A stretch of DNA of 64,000 nt from Silene latifolia (GCF_048544455.1 NC_133526.1:1504001-1568000); one strand, 5' to 3'; counted from the first letter of the stretch, positions 10,793 to 23,640 are shown. Numbers and translations are program-made. Notes: generated by a model not told the origin, from the letters alone.

Positions 10793-12556
10793 TTTTTTTT
10801 TTTTGGTAAAATGTGAGTGTAATATAAATAAAAAATGAGTTTCAGTTACAAGCAAGAAAACCGGCCTAAGCTCTTTCAAGGATTACATAAACTTTCAAAG
10901 GCCTATCCAATCTAACTCCTGTGAATTCAACCTCCTCTTGTCCCGTGCTTTTATCCTCCTCTTCTTGTCCCAGAAGTGGAACGAATGGGAGGAGTAGAGT
11001 GCCTTTGATCTAAATCAATCTTCTTTGACGGCGATGTAACTATCTCTTTATAAGAAAAAGATCCAAAATTTTCAGTACTAATTCCATCAACATTCCTTTC
11101 CTGCCTTTGCATCTTGACCAGTCTTTTGGTAGGAGTAAGGATACGCTCTTCCTCCCTGATATCAGGGATTTCAGTTGACTTCACTTGCTCTATACCCACA
11201 GTCCTGGTTACAGGCGCTGCAGGCTTATTCACCACAGGCCGCCACCCTTTGACACCTTGATTCACCTGCTTCTTAACTACTCCTTTTTTACATTGTTCCT
11301 TGTCATGTCCCATGCCCTTGCATTTAGTGCACCTAATTGGTTTCCACTCATACTCCACTGCAACTCTATTCACTACCCCCTTCTCATCTTTAAATTCTAT
11401 ATTTTCTGGCAGTTTTTGATCCACCTCCATTTCCACCATAACTCTAGCGTATCCCAACCTTGTTCTCTCCTCTGTAGCCATATCACTCTTGACATATTTC
11501 CCGACTAGACTGGCAATCTTAGGCAGCCCCTTCCCCCAGAATTTCAGGGGAAGACTGTGTAGCCTTACCCAAGCCGGTACAGACCTCACATCATCCTTCT
11601 TCATTTCCATATCTTTTACCCATTCCTTTACTATCAGTGGCTTATTATCAAACATATAGAAACCTGACTGTAGAACCTTTTCCTTCATTTCCATGGTTTT
11701 AAATCTAACCAAAAAGATCCCATTTGGCATGAAAGAAATCTTGTCTATATTGAACTTCGTCCAAATGCGTCTGACAAAACCCTCTATGATCTCCCAGGGA
11801 GGGTTAGCTCCAAGTATGAAACATACTACAGCTTGACTCCAGTAATCTATCTCTTCCTCTACATCCTCAACTTGTAACTGCAGCATTTCAGTCTCCTTTC
11901 GTCCCTGTCTCTGGTCGTTTTCCTCTGTTTCAGCACTCGGTCCAAGTTCAGGCTTGTCCTGCGTCTCAGGGACCATAGAGTCCTCTCCATCTGCAATAAC
12001 GTCAGCGGAGGCTTCTGTTTCTGCTTCTTCTTCAGAGTCTTCAGAGTCTTCATCCTCTACATCTGCTCTAACTTCCTCGGAATCTTCCGTTTCTGCTTCG
12101 TCTTCTTCAGAGTCTTCAGCTTCTTCATCAATGTCTCCCTCATCCTCCGATTCAATCTCCAGTTCTGGAATACCCATTATTTCAGTCATAGATTTGGACT
12201 TTCCTCCCTCACCTACATCATTTGTTGGTCCTTGAATCTCACAATCATTCTCCTGCTCTTGCGACGAGGACGACGGAGCTGCAGGGATGCTTCTTCCTCT
12301 AAACATCCGTTGACGTTGGAGATTTGACTTCCTTGCCATTAGCTTGGAAATCAAACTCAGAGTCACGTATCTCTGATTAGGCGTCTCTCATGGTGGCACA
12401 CCACCTGTATTCAGGCGGCCGGAGATGGCGAACTGAGCAAAACAGAGCAAAACAAAGACGTGGAATCGCACACTTCTTATTTATGTATTTATTGTTGCTT
12501 TTCGCTTTTCGCTTTTTCGCACGCCTCTGTTTCGCTTTTCTCTCGCTTTTCTCTCC
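10793..12556 (-). mobile_element. ORF1-only L1-type LINE (half-LINE)
   Basis: On the minus strand the element runs from a 5' leader (12556-12340) through one complete ORF1 and a short 3' UTR into a run of about 14 A (T on the plus strand from 10791). A 17-bp duplication CATTTGTTCCTTTAATT flanks it exactly, at 10776-10792 and 12557-12573. That is the signature of target-primed reverse transcription, so both ends are real. The endonuclease/reverse transcriptase ORF2 normally following ORF1 is entirely absent; only about 150 bases separate the ORF1 stop from the A tail. The paralogous point in copy B (about 45095-45127) lacks it. Confidence 0.88.
10951..12339 (-). CDS. LINE ORF1 protein, DUF4283 plus CCHC zinc knuckle
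   Basis: A 462-residue open frame from ATG at 12339 (MARKSNLQRQRMFRGRS). The frame is open nine codons further upstream but without an ATG. Residues about 65-150 are a Glu/Asp/Ser-rich acidic region. Residues about 170-320 form a DUF4283-type RNA-binding fold (YWSQAVVCFILGANPPWEII, later PAWVRLHSLPLKFWGKGLPK). A CX2CX4HX4C knuckle follows (CTKCKGMGHDKEQC), then a basic tail. This is the usual layout of plant L1 ORF1 proteins, which bind the element RNA. The frame shows no break, which is notable for an element with no ORF2. Movement would need another LINE's enzymes. A host gene carrying the domain was considered, but the A tail and 17-bp duplication favour a retroposon. Confidence 0.85.
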   Translation of the reverse strand: MARKSNLQRQRMFRGRSIPAAPSSSSQEQENDCEIQGPTNDVGEGGKSKSMTEIMGIPELEIESEDEGDIDEEAEDSEEDEAETEDSEEVRADVEDEDSEDSEEEAETEASADVIADGEDSMVPETQDKPELGPSAETEENDQRQGRKETEMLQLQVEDVEEEIDYWSQAVVCFILGANPPWEIIEGFVRRIWTKFNIDKISFMPNGIFLVRFKTMEMKEKVLQSGFYMFDNKPLIVKEWVKDMEMKKDDVRSVPAWVRLHSLPLKFWGKGLPKIASLVGKYVKSDMATEERTRLGYARVMVEMEVDQKLPENIEFKDEKGVVNRVAVEYEWKPIRCTKCKGMGHDKEQCKKGVVKKQVNQGVKGWRPVVNKPAAPVTRTVGIEQVKSTEIPDIREEERILTPTKRLVKMQRQERNVDGISTENFGSFSYKEIVTSPSKKIDLDQRHSTPPIRSTSGTRRGG

Positions 12557-13413
12557 CATTTGTTCCTTTAATTGCTTCCTTCAAATCTAACTATACTCTT
12601 TCCGATTCAATCATTTATTTACTTTTTAAATATTTTATAAGGGGTATTTTAAAAAAAAAAAAACAAATAATTGAAATAGAGGGAATACAAAGTAGGAAGA
12701 AAAATACACTCAATAATTAATTGGATAAAATTATGTATTTCATTCAAGAAAGTAAAACTATTACAGTACATATTACACTTGAAGCAAAAAGATAACTATA
12801 GAGATGTAAGAGATGATTTCAAGTCAATTAAGGGTAACTTAATTGATCACAAACACAACAAATTTAAAACATAAACATAGATGGAAGAAGTAAATATATG
12901 AAACGGAAAATGAAATAGTATCACCAAGTGGTATTCTTTAGTATTTTTGATGAGCTCGCATGTAACAACGTACAGGTGGAGAATTAAGTGTCTTAGGTGC
13001 TTAAGAGCACTGGAAGCCGGAGGAGTCGCCGGCCTTGTTGCAATAGTTTAGCAACAGGTTCAAAGATATCGGAACATCAAGGCTAATACCTAAGACATTA
13101 GCTTTGATGGCAGTACAAAGGCATATTGCTGCATCAAGGTCAGTCAAGCCACTAATAAGACTGCAACATTGACTTTTTGGTGGGGCCCCGAGCACTACAC
13201 CGAGTACTCCGGGAAGGACATTAGCACATGCTGCCAACTTAAGGATGTCAATGGGGCATTTGTCACCTCCAGACGATGATGGGGGTGTTGGTGCTGGCGG
13301 TGTTTTGGGTGTTGGTGATGGTGGTGTTGGTGCTGGAGGTGTTGTGGGTGTTGTTGGACCGCCAATAGGGTGGCCTCCAGACGATGATGGGGGTGTTGGT
13401 GATGGTGGTGTTT

Positions 13414-14105
13414 TGTTGGGTAACAGGCGTTAATATTGAGCGGAAGCGTGGACCTATTACCCTCTTGCGGGAGTGTAATTATAAAATGGACAAGACGATA
13501 ATAAATACGTCAATAAAATAGAGAATATGGACACCGATTTTCTACGTGGAAAACCCCTTTGAATAAGGGTAAAAACCACGGGACCCTTAGGCCGCTTAAT
13601 ATCTCCACTATAAGCAAAATAATGGGAACACAATGTCTTTCCTAGTACCCACTAGGAGATTACAAATATTATTCTGGCTACCCGAATAAACACTCGGACC
13701 CTCAGAAATAATATTCTAAATGTGTGGGACTCAGTTGGAGATTTTATGCCTTTCCAACTGGATACCGTACTGACAGGATTATTTGAGCAGTACCACACTA
13801 ACTCTCAAACTCTCTGTATTTTTCTCTCACACTCTTAGTAAGTGGCTCTTATTTCTCACTTACTAGTTTATGTGTTTGCTGGGGATTGATGTGTGATTGT
13901 TGTTTGCTGAAGCTTGCCTTTTATAGTACTCACGGACACTGCACATTTTGCAATCGAGCACACCGCACATTTTGCAACTGCACGCTGAGTTTGACAAACA
14001 TGTACACTACTTGCGCACTACTTTTCAATAACTCCAGCACTCCCAACTTTTCTTCAACTTATTAATCATGTGGGCCCCACTTGGAGGGACCACACTATTC
14101 CAACA
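13414..14105 (-). repeat. 3' LTR of the Copia element in HyPRP A
   Basis: 692 bases, nearly identical to 18121-18811. The polypurine tract (GGGAGGGGGAGAAT on the minus strand) lies directly beside it at 14106-14119. Confidence 0.93.
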
Positions 14106-17100
14106 ATTCTCCCCCTCCCGACTAGGTGGGGACACTGTCATACCCGCCTTCTTTCGACAAACGTCGAGCTTCTCCATGGGTAACGTCTTCGTCATCATAT
14201 CCGACCCATTATCGTCGGTATGGATTTTCTCGAGCTCTAGGAGATTGGAATCTAACACATCTCGGATCCAATGATATCTGACATCTATATGCTTGGACCT
14301 GGAATGAAAGGTGGGATTCTTTGCGAGATGAATCGCACTCTGACTATCACAATACAGTCGATACTTCTCCTGTTCCTGACCTAACTCTTGTAAGAACTTC
14401 TTCATCCATAAAAGTTCCTTACAAGCTTCAGTTACTGCAATGTACTCCGCCTCTGTAGTGGACAAAGCTACACACTTCGTAACCTGGATTGCCATGATCT
14501 GCTCCCCCGCATAAGTCATCGGGTATCCCGAAGTTGATTTTCTGAGTCTCAATCTCCGGCTAGATCGGCATCTGTATATCCATCTAGCATGTGGTCGCCT
14601 TGACCAAAACATAAGCACATCTTGGAGGTACCGCGCAAATACCGAGGATCCATTTGACTTCCCGGCGCTTTTCCTGGATTTGAGAGGAACCGACTAACGA
14701 CACCAACTGCATAAGCTATGTCTGGTCTTGTGCACACCATCGCATACATAAGACTTCCAACTGCAGATGCATAAGGAACTTTCTGCATCTCTTGTTCATC
14801 GGCCTCACTTTCGGACATTGTCGAGAGCTCAACTTGAAATGACCAAATAGTGGAGAACTTATCGGCTTCGCCTTATGCATGTTGAACCTCTCTAACAGCT
14901 TCTCAATATACCTCTCCTGTGACAACCATATTTTCTTATTTTCCCTGTCACGGGAGATTTTCATTCCAAGGATTTGTTTTGCAGGACCCAAGTCTTTCAT
15001 AGCAAAGTACTTGGTCATCGCCTTCTTCAAATTAGCGATCTTCATAGTATCACGACCAACGATCGCATATCGTCAACATATAACGAGGATAATATTATCC
15101 CCGTCGGAAACTTCTTCACGAATACACAAAGTGGTCCGCAAGATCGTCTTCGATAACCATGATCTATCATGAAGGATTCAAATTTCTTATACCACTGTCG
15201 TGGAGCTTGTTTTAGACCGTACAAGCTCTTGTTCAACCGACACACTAAGTGTTCATTTCCCTTCTCCTCAAACCCTTGTTGCTCCATGAAAATTTCTTCT
15301 TCCAAATCACCATGTAGGAAGGCTCATCTCTTCACGTCGAGTTGTTCGATCTCCATATCCATGCTTGCGGCCATGCCAAGCACAACTCGGATCGAAGACA
15401 TTTTCACGACCGGAGAAAAGATTTCATCGAAATCTATTCCCTTCTTTTGATCGAACCCTTTCACAACCAACCTCGCCTTGTACCTTGGTTGTGAGCTATT
15501 TTCTTCGATCTTCAACTTGAACACCCACTTATTCTTGAGTGCTTTTACGCCTTTGGCAACTCTACCAGATCATATGTGTGGTTCTCATGCAAGGATTTGA
15601 TCTCGTCTTGCATGGCTATTTTCCACTCTTTCTGGTGAACATCCGCAATAGCCTCATTATAAGACTCTGGCTCTCCCCCGTCACTAAGCAATGCCCATAT
15701 ATCAGGTGAAAGGAGGGAGTTTGGCTTTCGATGCCTATCAGATCTCCTCACTTCTTGAGGTTGTTGTTGAGGCTGTTGAATCACTTGATCCTGTGGTGGC
15801 TCTGGACCATCACCGTCAAAATCATCATTGTGATCTTCTCCCCCATGATCATCATTCCCTTCAGGAGCTTTTGGGTCCACATTAGCTGGACTCATGGGGT
15901 CAGACTTTGGTTTTCTTGGCTTCTCAAAGTCTTCTATCGTCTGATCTTCAAAGAATACCACATCTCTACTTCTGAAGATCTTCTTATCTACCGGGTCCCA
16001 TAGACGATAACCGAAATCTTCTTCCCCATACCCAACGAAGATGCATTGCTTCGTCTTGCTTTGTCATCAAGCTTGGCTCTTTCGTCTCTCGGGATATGAG
16101 CAAACGCTCTGCATCCGAAGACTCTCAAGTTCTTGTAGGAAACTTCTTTTCTGTCCGGACTCTCTCCGGATATCACCATCCGAGGAACGGGGGGATCGGT
16201 TAATCGGTGAGACAAACTATCCTTAGTGCTTCTTTCCAAAACGTTTTTGGAAGCTTTGCGTGAGAGAGCATGGACCGAATCCTTTCTCCGATTGTCCTGT
16301 TCATTCTCTCTGCTACACCATTCTGTTGTGGTGTCTTGGGAACCGTTTTCTCGAGCCTAATTCCATGGCCTCGACAATATTCTTCAAACGGACCCCGATA
16401 CTCACCGCCGTTGTCTGCTCTAACGCTCTTCAACTTCATGCCAGTTTCTCTCTCAACTTTAGCATGAAACACCTTGAATGATTCTAGTACTTGGGACTTG
16501 TTCGCCAAAGCAGAAGCCCATATTTTTCTAGAATGATCATCAATGAAAGTCACGAAATACAATGCACCGTCATGTGACTTTTCATTATGGAATGTACATC
16601 CGTATGGACTAAATCCAAAACGTTGCTACGCCTTTTCCGAGGCGTTCTTTGAAATGCCACCCTATGTTGTTTCCCAGCCAAACAATCAACACAGGGTTTT
16701 AGGGGCACACCTTTTACTTCAGGGAGGATTTGCTTACGAGCGAGGATTTGTAGGCCCTTCTCGCTCATATGCCCGAGCCTTTTGTGCCAAAGCTCGGTAG
16801 AGGCATCTGGTGCAACAATGTTTGCCTCTCCATGACTCACTTTCGCTTGAGTCATATAAAGTGTTCTCTGCTTCTTTCCTCGCGCCACGATCATAGAACC
16901 TCTAGTCAACTTCCATTTGCCATCATTGAGTTGATCGCAATAACCTTCATCATCTAACATCCCTAAGCAGACATTAGGTTTAACCGGATGTCAGGAACAT
17001 GTCGGACATTCTTTAGTACCAACTTATGCCTAGTGTTGGTTTGCAAGCAACGACATCTCCAATACCAATGATTTTGGAGGAACCATCATTTCCCATTCTT

Positions 17101-18120
17101 ACACTACCGTAGTTTCCGAAAGATATATAAGAGAAGAAGTCGACATTTGAGGTGATGTGGTATGACGCGCCAGAGTCAACAACCCACATACTATCCTCAC
17201 ATGCCACATTTAGGTAACCATCGTCACCTATGAAAAATACATCAAGACTAGCAACTACGACCGGTTTCACCTTGGCTTTCGTGATCATTGTTGCGAGATT
17301 TTCCTTTCGCTAGATCACGTTTCCTTAACCGACATTCATTTTGCTTGTGGCGGCTCTCTCGCAATAGTAGCGAAAACTTCTTTTCGACCTTCGATCTCCC
17401 CCTGGATTGATCGCGTTTTTGCGACCCTTTGCTTTTACCTCTTCCACGAGAGGTTTCTGCAACATGGACTTCCACAGAGTTGGAAGTACCAAATTCTTTT
17501 CTTCTAGCTTCTTCATTAAGCAAGCTATCTTTCACAATTGTCATTGTGAGGTTTCCTTCCTCGGAACGGAGTTGCTTAAAGACACTACGAGCGTTTCCAC
17601 CGTCCAGGGAGGGAGCCGAGAAGTAAGAGTGCTCGAACCTCATCTGCGAGACTTATCTTCATGCTTGTTATCTGGTTTAACAAGCCCTGGTAGTCATTGA
17701 GGTGCTCCACCATGCTACGACCGTCTTTTGTACTCCCTCTGTCTCACTAGTCGTCTAACTAGAGAGGCTTTGTTGAGCGCCGTCTTGCGTTCGTACATGG
17801 ACTCCAATCTATTCCAGTGTATTAGCCACTGTGTCACACGGCTACATGCTTTGAAAAACACTCGATCGATAAATTGACGGATCAATCCGACAACCTTTCG
17901 ATTTAATGTATTCCACGCATCTTCCGTTTTATCAACGGGTTTCGTCGAAGATGCGACGACATGGTACATGTCCTTACAATAAAGAATATCCTCCATTCTT
18001 GGCTTACATATTGGATAATTGGTCGCCGTTAATTTTATCATGCCACTGATTGTGACGGTATCCTCCATTTTTATAAATTACACAAAGTATACCGAGAGCT
18101 ACCGTAGCTCGATACCACTC

Positions 18121-18811
18121 TGTTGGGTAACAAAGTTAATATTGAGCGGAAGCGTGGACCTATTACCCTCTTGCGGGAGTGTAATTATAAAATGGACAAG
18201 ACGATAATAAATACGTCAATAAAATAGAGAATATGGACACCGATTTTCTACGTGGAAAACCCCTTTGAATAAGGGTAAAAACCACGGGACCCTTAGGCCG
18301 CTTAATATCTCCACTATAAGCAAAATAATGGGAACACAATGTCTTTCCTAGTACCCACTAGGAGATTACAAAATATTATTCCTGCTACCCGAATAAACAC
18401 TCGGACCCTCGAAATAATATTCTAAATGTGTGGGACTCGTTGGAGATTTTATGCCTTTCCAACCTGGATACCGTCTCGACAGGATTATTTGAGCGATCTC
18501 ACACTAACTCTCAAACTCTCTGTATTTTTCTCTCACACTCTTAGTAAGTGGCTCTTATTTCTCACTTACTAGTTTATGTGTTTGCTGGGGATTGATGTGT
18601 GATTGTTGTTTGCTGAAGCTTGCCTTTTATAGTACTCACGGACACTGCACATTTTGCAACTGAGCACACTGCACATTTTGCAACTGCACGCTGAGTTTGA
18701 CAAACATGTACACTACTTGCGCACTACTTTTCAATAACTCCAGCACTCCCAACTTTTCTTCAACTTATTAATCATGTGGGCCCCACTTGGAGGGACCACA
18801 CTATTCCAACA
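18121..18811 (-). repeat. 5' LTR of the Copia element in HyPRP A
   Basis: 691 bases. The adjoining internal sequence on the minus strand begins GAGTGGTATCGAGC, a slightly altered match to the initiator-tRNA-Met primer site TGGTATCAGAGC. Confidence 0.92.
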
Positions 18812-19099
18812 TGTTTTGGGTGTTGTTGAACCGCCACCATGGTGGCCGCCACACGAATGACACCATGGTGGTGGACTTGGTGGTGGTGGGCAAGGGACAT
18901 TGTGGTTAGCACTAACCAAAGTGAAGAACATAAGGTTAAGGCATATAAGGTAACTTAGTGTCATAATTTGTGAAGCCATATTGAAAAAAAACTAAACTTA
19001 AGCTAATTGAGCTTTTTAGGCTAAGATAGTATGAAGAAGGATGTTTTGTATAGCTTATAATTGGAAAGATTTGATAATTTAAGTTCAATTTTTGCTTGG

Positions 19100-19108
19100 T
19101 ATTTATAG
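19100..19108 (-). promoter_or_regulatory. TATA box of HyPRP A
   Basis: CTATAAATA on the minus strand, about 125 bases upstream of the ATG at 18979. The surrounding 300 bases are shared with the promoter of HyPRP B, where the equivalent box is at 51837-51846. Confidence 0.6.
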
Positions 19109-21253
19109 TGAAAAAACATGAAGACTTTTCAACATAATTTTTTCCATTATAAGAAAAATGATATTTGAAGAAATGGATTATATTATCCTTAATTAAGGGT
19201 AAATAGTGGTCCATGGACCATGTGAAGAAAGTTTTTAAGTAAAATACAGGCCCAAATGATGGACTTGGACTATCTCCCAAATATTAGTGGCCCACTTATC
19301 GTATAATTGGGAGTTGATTGATAATAATATCGTTCACTACGTAGTACGTATAGCATTGTGTAAGAGTGAACAAGTTCTACTTCAAACCTTGGAATGAAAG
19401 AATGATAATGTAAATAAATGATTGGAATGAAAAGAGTACATATATATCTGATTAATTATTGGATCGAAATAGTGGAATGTGAAGGATGGCGGTTTTATTA
19501 ATTAAGGGCTTCATATACACGTTCATGTTTATGGGTGTGTATAAATTGCTCTTTAGTAGCTTGGTGTTTGTGCAATATCGTTGGAATAATATTATATGTC
19601 TAACCTCTTAATAAAATATCAATTGAGAACAATTAAAATTGTTAAGTTACTAAATCCGTCAGGAAACTAAATCAACCTAAGCCCAAGTACAGATGACAGT
19701 ACATATCGAATACATTATATAAGAACGTTTTTAATATGAAAATTATTACGATCTGAAACAATTTCTTGGACTATAGTTATTATCGGTTTAATATGTTGAT
19801 TTAGATGATTATCTCACATGATATCGAGATTCGGAAGTTCATAACCCTAGAGAGTAGGGATTCATGTTTAAGTAAAATCCCTAAAATCTCACAAGTAGAA
19901 TACAATACAAAATACAACGAACAATCGAGTATGTACGTTATCCACTATATACATGAATGTTTAACTAATAAAAACGTCGTCTCATATTATATAAGACATA
20001 AGACGGTTCTCTTTCTAGAAACTATGTCACCGTGACATCAGCTGCATGCAAGTCTCAAAAACCAAACAAACTCAAATGTGATACTTACTCTAATAATCTT
20101 TATACATTATGAAATAATGTCGTCTAGCAATTGCTTCATTAAAGACATTGATACGTCGTGTGACAAAGGCAACAATGTCTTTCCAAATTTGCAACTTGGT
20201 TTACGTTAGACAAATAGGGACCTTCGATCACTAGGTCGGCATTTGCATAAACCATGCATAAATATCACGTACTTACACTGTAAAGAAATGTGAATACCTC
20301 CTCAATGTATGTAAATCATATCCACATTAACTTTATTCCTAGTCAATTTCTTTAATTATTGATTTATAATAGAGGCGAATTTGTTAGATGTGTTGATATT
20401 TGGTTCACACTCAAGTTTGGTATATACTATATAGTCTATAGGAAAAGATAATGAAAAGATAACACATGCAAATATGCAATCACTTTTCAAAATTGAATGT
20501 TTGAGTTATTTAAGTTCGTTTTAGTCTCATTTATATTTTACATTTTATTATAGCTATATCATGTATATGAACAAGAATTTCATTCTATCATAAAGGAGTT
20601 GCAATTTTAGGAAATCTCAATTCATCTGATTTGAGACGTCCAGATAACTTACACATTTTACAATTCATTAGACATTTTAAACTTACTATTTGCGCGTCTA
20701 CTATTTAACATTTTATGCAATATTTATATAAACTAAGACGTTCAAAAGATATATATCATTCGATTCAGACCAGATTCAAATAACTCGTTTATCGGTCTAC
20801 AAAATTAGGAGATAAGATTTTTTGAATATGAGACTATAGTTCACAAAATGGGAAACTTTTGTCATAATCAATAAGATCCAATTAGTAAAGTTGACTTTGA
20901 TGATGTTGATTATGTGCACTTAATACCATCAAATCATCCTTTCACTCTCAAATTAACAAAAATAGGGGACATATAAGGAAATCACACTTTATTTTTTTTG
21001 TTTTTACTTGTCAATTATAGACTTATAGGAGTATTTGTCAAGTTACTCTGCTAAGAGTTTACTTTGGATATTTGCAAAAGGATATATGCTAGAGTTGCAT
21101 TTACACAAGTTCGGATCCTCTTCATCAAGGAGGTTTATTTTTATTGATACTTTAGATGCGCTTTGGTGTAATTCAAGTGGTTTAATTGATCTTGAAAATA
21201 ATGGATTGGTGTAATAGAGAGAAAATAATTATTATAAAATGATTCTATTAAGG

Positions 21254-21655
21254 TAGTGTTTGGAAGGGAGGAATTGATTTCATTTTCATGATTTTAATTG
21301 TACAAATTAAAATGTTTGAATTCAATACCAAATCCAAAAGTTCGTTTGGGAAACTCATGGAATTGGAATTGTGCGGAGATCGATATTGGTCAAAGTCATC
21401 AGGAAATTTTTTTATTTGAAAAAAATAAAAATTTTCACGAAAAATATTTGCGATCGGAAAAAAAAAATACGGAGTAGAAAATAAAAATATTGCTATTAAA
21501 TTTGCATATAAGAAAGACGTAAATAGTGATGGAATTGAAATGACTACGTACTATATGGTAGGAATTTGAGAGACTCAAATTTTAACTTGGTTGGAATTGA
21601 TAAGGAATTGTGTCCAATTCTAGTTCCAAATTCTAAGGGTTTCCAAACGCTAGAA
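21254..21655. mobile_element. MITE with TTTGGAA-type ends
   Basis: The left end is AGTGTTTGGAAGGGAGGAATT and the right end GGGTTTCCAAACGCT, imperfect inverted repeats around an AT-rich core. No clear target duplication was found. The superfamily (hAT or PIF/Harbinger) is undecided. Confidence 0.45.
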
Positions 21656-21660
21656 ATGTG

Positions 21661-22017
21661 CCCTGTTTGGTAAACATCAGATTAATTTCAGCAGAAGCAG
21701 ATTGTAAAAGCAGATTATAAATGACAGATTTTATCAGAAGGTTTGACTAACATATTATAATTAGCAGAATTAATTTGAGTGTTTGGTAATTGGCGATTAG
21801 TAGATTGTTAATTTTCTTTGTAAAATGGAGAAAAATTTCCTATTTTACAATATACTGGGGTAAGCAGCATATTGTAAAACAGTATATTGACCCCAAATAT
21901 GCTGTTTCAATATGTTGTTTACCAAACACTAAAATTAGCATATTGATTGGTCAAACATGCTAGAACTCTTGAATATGCTAAAAATTGGCTAATATGTTGT
22001 TTACCAAACAGGGCTCA
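21661..22017. mobile_element. MITE with CCCTGTTTGGTAAAC ends
   Basis: GCCCTGTTTGGTAAACA at the left and TGTTTACCAAACAGGGC at the right are perfect inverted repeats of 17 bases. Further copies of ATATGCTGTTT and ATATGTTGTTTACC lie inside. The ends look hAT-like, but I could not see an 8-bp duplication. Confidence 0.6.
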
Positions 22018-22889
22018 AATCAATTTCATACAAAGACCGTTCTATTTTTATGGTAAAAATTGGTCATGACCGCTAATATAAAATTGGACACAAACTTGGT
22101 TTAGTTAAGCACAAACCTGAAAAGAATCACCTGCCTGGCCAGCCACATGACCCATAAACCCGGACCAGGTTCAAATAAAAAGATCTAAAAATGGGGAAAT
22201 GAACCAGAACCAAATCCTATTAAATTAAAAAGATCTAAAAATGCGAGTATATGTCGTGGGCATGATCCCACAATTCCTAGTTTTTACTCTTTTAGTTATT
22301 TTGGTTGTATGCCTATTTATAGGCTAAGTTACCTTGTTACAGGGTATTATTTGAGTTCGTTTATAAGTAAAACGTCTTCATATATTTTCACTCTTTTTTC
22401 ATATTTTTACTATACTAGTTGGTTGCACGGCGCGCGATGCGCGCCGCCCCCCAAGGTATTCTAATCGTTTACGTTTCAAATGCATAGTAGCGAATCTTGA
22501 TTTGATTTGGTTTCTATACATTTTGAATGGCGTTGAAATTCTTCTTGTTATAATTTTTTCGTTGTTCGAATCGAATGCAAACAAGATCACATTCGTAAAT
22601 ATTTCGTTTCTAAATTTGTTGGGAGCCTGAATATACGATCTGGTTCGGTTGTCTGTACACGTTGAGTGTCAATCATAATGAAACTCTTGTTGTTATATTA
22701 TTTTGATGGTTGAATCAATTGCAAACAAAATTATAACCCATTCATAAATAATTTGTATTTAACTTTGCTGGGAGCATGAATATCCGAATATAACAACACT
22801 TTTTGCTTAGATGGTTAATTGCTAAAGAACACAATTACACGGAATACATAAGTCATTAGTATTATATTGTACTTTGCGAAATAACGTAA

Positions 22890-23640
22890 ACATCACATTT
22901 CCTCATCCCCTTCCTTCTCATACTAATCGCTCTTTTCCCCTTAGCCCTCCTTAATCCTCCTCTTCCTTCTCCTTTTCCCCAACCTTCCCCACCCACTACT
23001 TCGTCATCCTCTTTATCTCTTTCTTTTCTCTTCAACACCGTCGCATCCTAAACCACCTTCTCTTCTTCAACCTCGTAGTCCTCCTTCCCTTTCCCCTTTC
23101 TCCTTCTCTATGTCCTCCTTTCTTTTCCCCTTTCTCCTCTCTTATACTTACTATGTTCCTTTACCCTCCTCTTGTATATCCTCCATTTCCCCACCTCTTC
23201 CTGTTTCTCTCATATTACTCCTATCCTTTTTATTCCTCCACGCACATCTTCCCCTTTCTCCTCCCCCTTCCCGCCTCATTTCCTTTCCTCTTATCATTCA
23301 CATCCTTCGATTTCCTTCTCTCTACCCCCTATTCTTTCCCCCTTACTCTCTTTATAGACATCCATCTATTTCCCTTTCCCCTCATTCGCATTATATCCTC
23401 CTTCCTCTTCTCCTCCTGTTATTTGTCCCGCTACCCTTACCCTTACCCCCATTCCTCCTTTTCTACCTTATTCCTCTCCATCTCCCCCACGTCCGCCTCT
23501 TACCCTCTCTCATTTCTCTATAACATTGACGCCTCATCCTCCTCCGCCTTTTTACCAGCCTCTTTATCCCTTTTCCTGTTCGTCCTCCCCCTTTTATTAC
23601 TGGGGCTCCCTGCCTTCTCTTGTGTCTCCTCCGTAATTTT
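22890..23640. repeat. Pyrimidine-rich tract, about 750 bases
   Basis: The plus strand is almost all C and T here (for example CTCCTCTTCCTTCTCCTTTT), broken by occasional A. Open frames through it encode Ser/Leu/Pro/Phe-rich peptides and are by-products of composition. On the Helitron's own strand the tract is purine-rich. It lies between the two Helitron 3'-end copies. Confidence 0.8.

Larger units (their letters stand above)
13414..18811 (-). mobile_element. Ty1/Copia LTR retrotransposon (Tork-like), broken
   Basis: A 5.4 kb fossil with LTRs at 13414-14105 and 18121-18811. Ends are TGTTGG...CCAACA with a 5-bp duplication TGTTT (13409-13413, 18812-18816). A purine-rich tract abuts the left LTR and a tRNA-Met-type primer site abuts the right one, so it reads on the minus strand. 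Parts in Copia order: gag about 17.3-18.1 kb, protease about 17.0-17.3 (DSGASYHIT), integrase about 16.2-16.95 (HKRLGH, then FIDDHSRKIW), reverse transcriptase about 14.8-15.6, RNase H about 14.1-14.6. It has many breaks, roughly eight or more. The LTRs differ in about seven small clusters, so the insertion is fairly recent. Lineage is from remembered motifs. Confidence 0.93.
13001..18979 (-). pseudogene. HyPRP A: hybrid proline-rich protein gene split by a Copia element
   Basis: The 5' piece (18979 to 18812) encodes a signal peptide ([20 protein letters not shown]), [20 protein letters not shown] and STTPKT. The 3' piece (13413 to 13001) resumes in the same phase with [18 protein letters not shown], more Pro/Thr-rich sequence, and the eight-cysteine domain ([31 protein letters not shown] stop). 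The family is secreted to the cell wall; the eight-cysteine fold is related to lipid-transfer proteins. Apart from the insertion the gene looks open, so it was probably intact when hit. The proline region differs from copies B and C ([18 protein letters not shown] instead of the 25-residue unit), so the paralogues had already diverged. A frame from the 5' piece would run about 24 residues into the LTR and stop. Confidence 0.9.
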
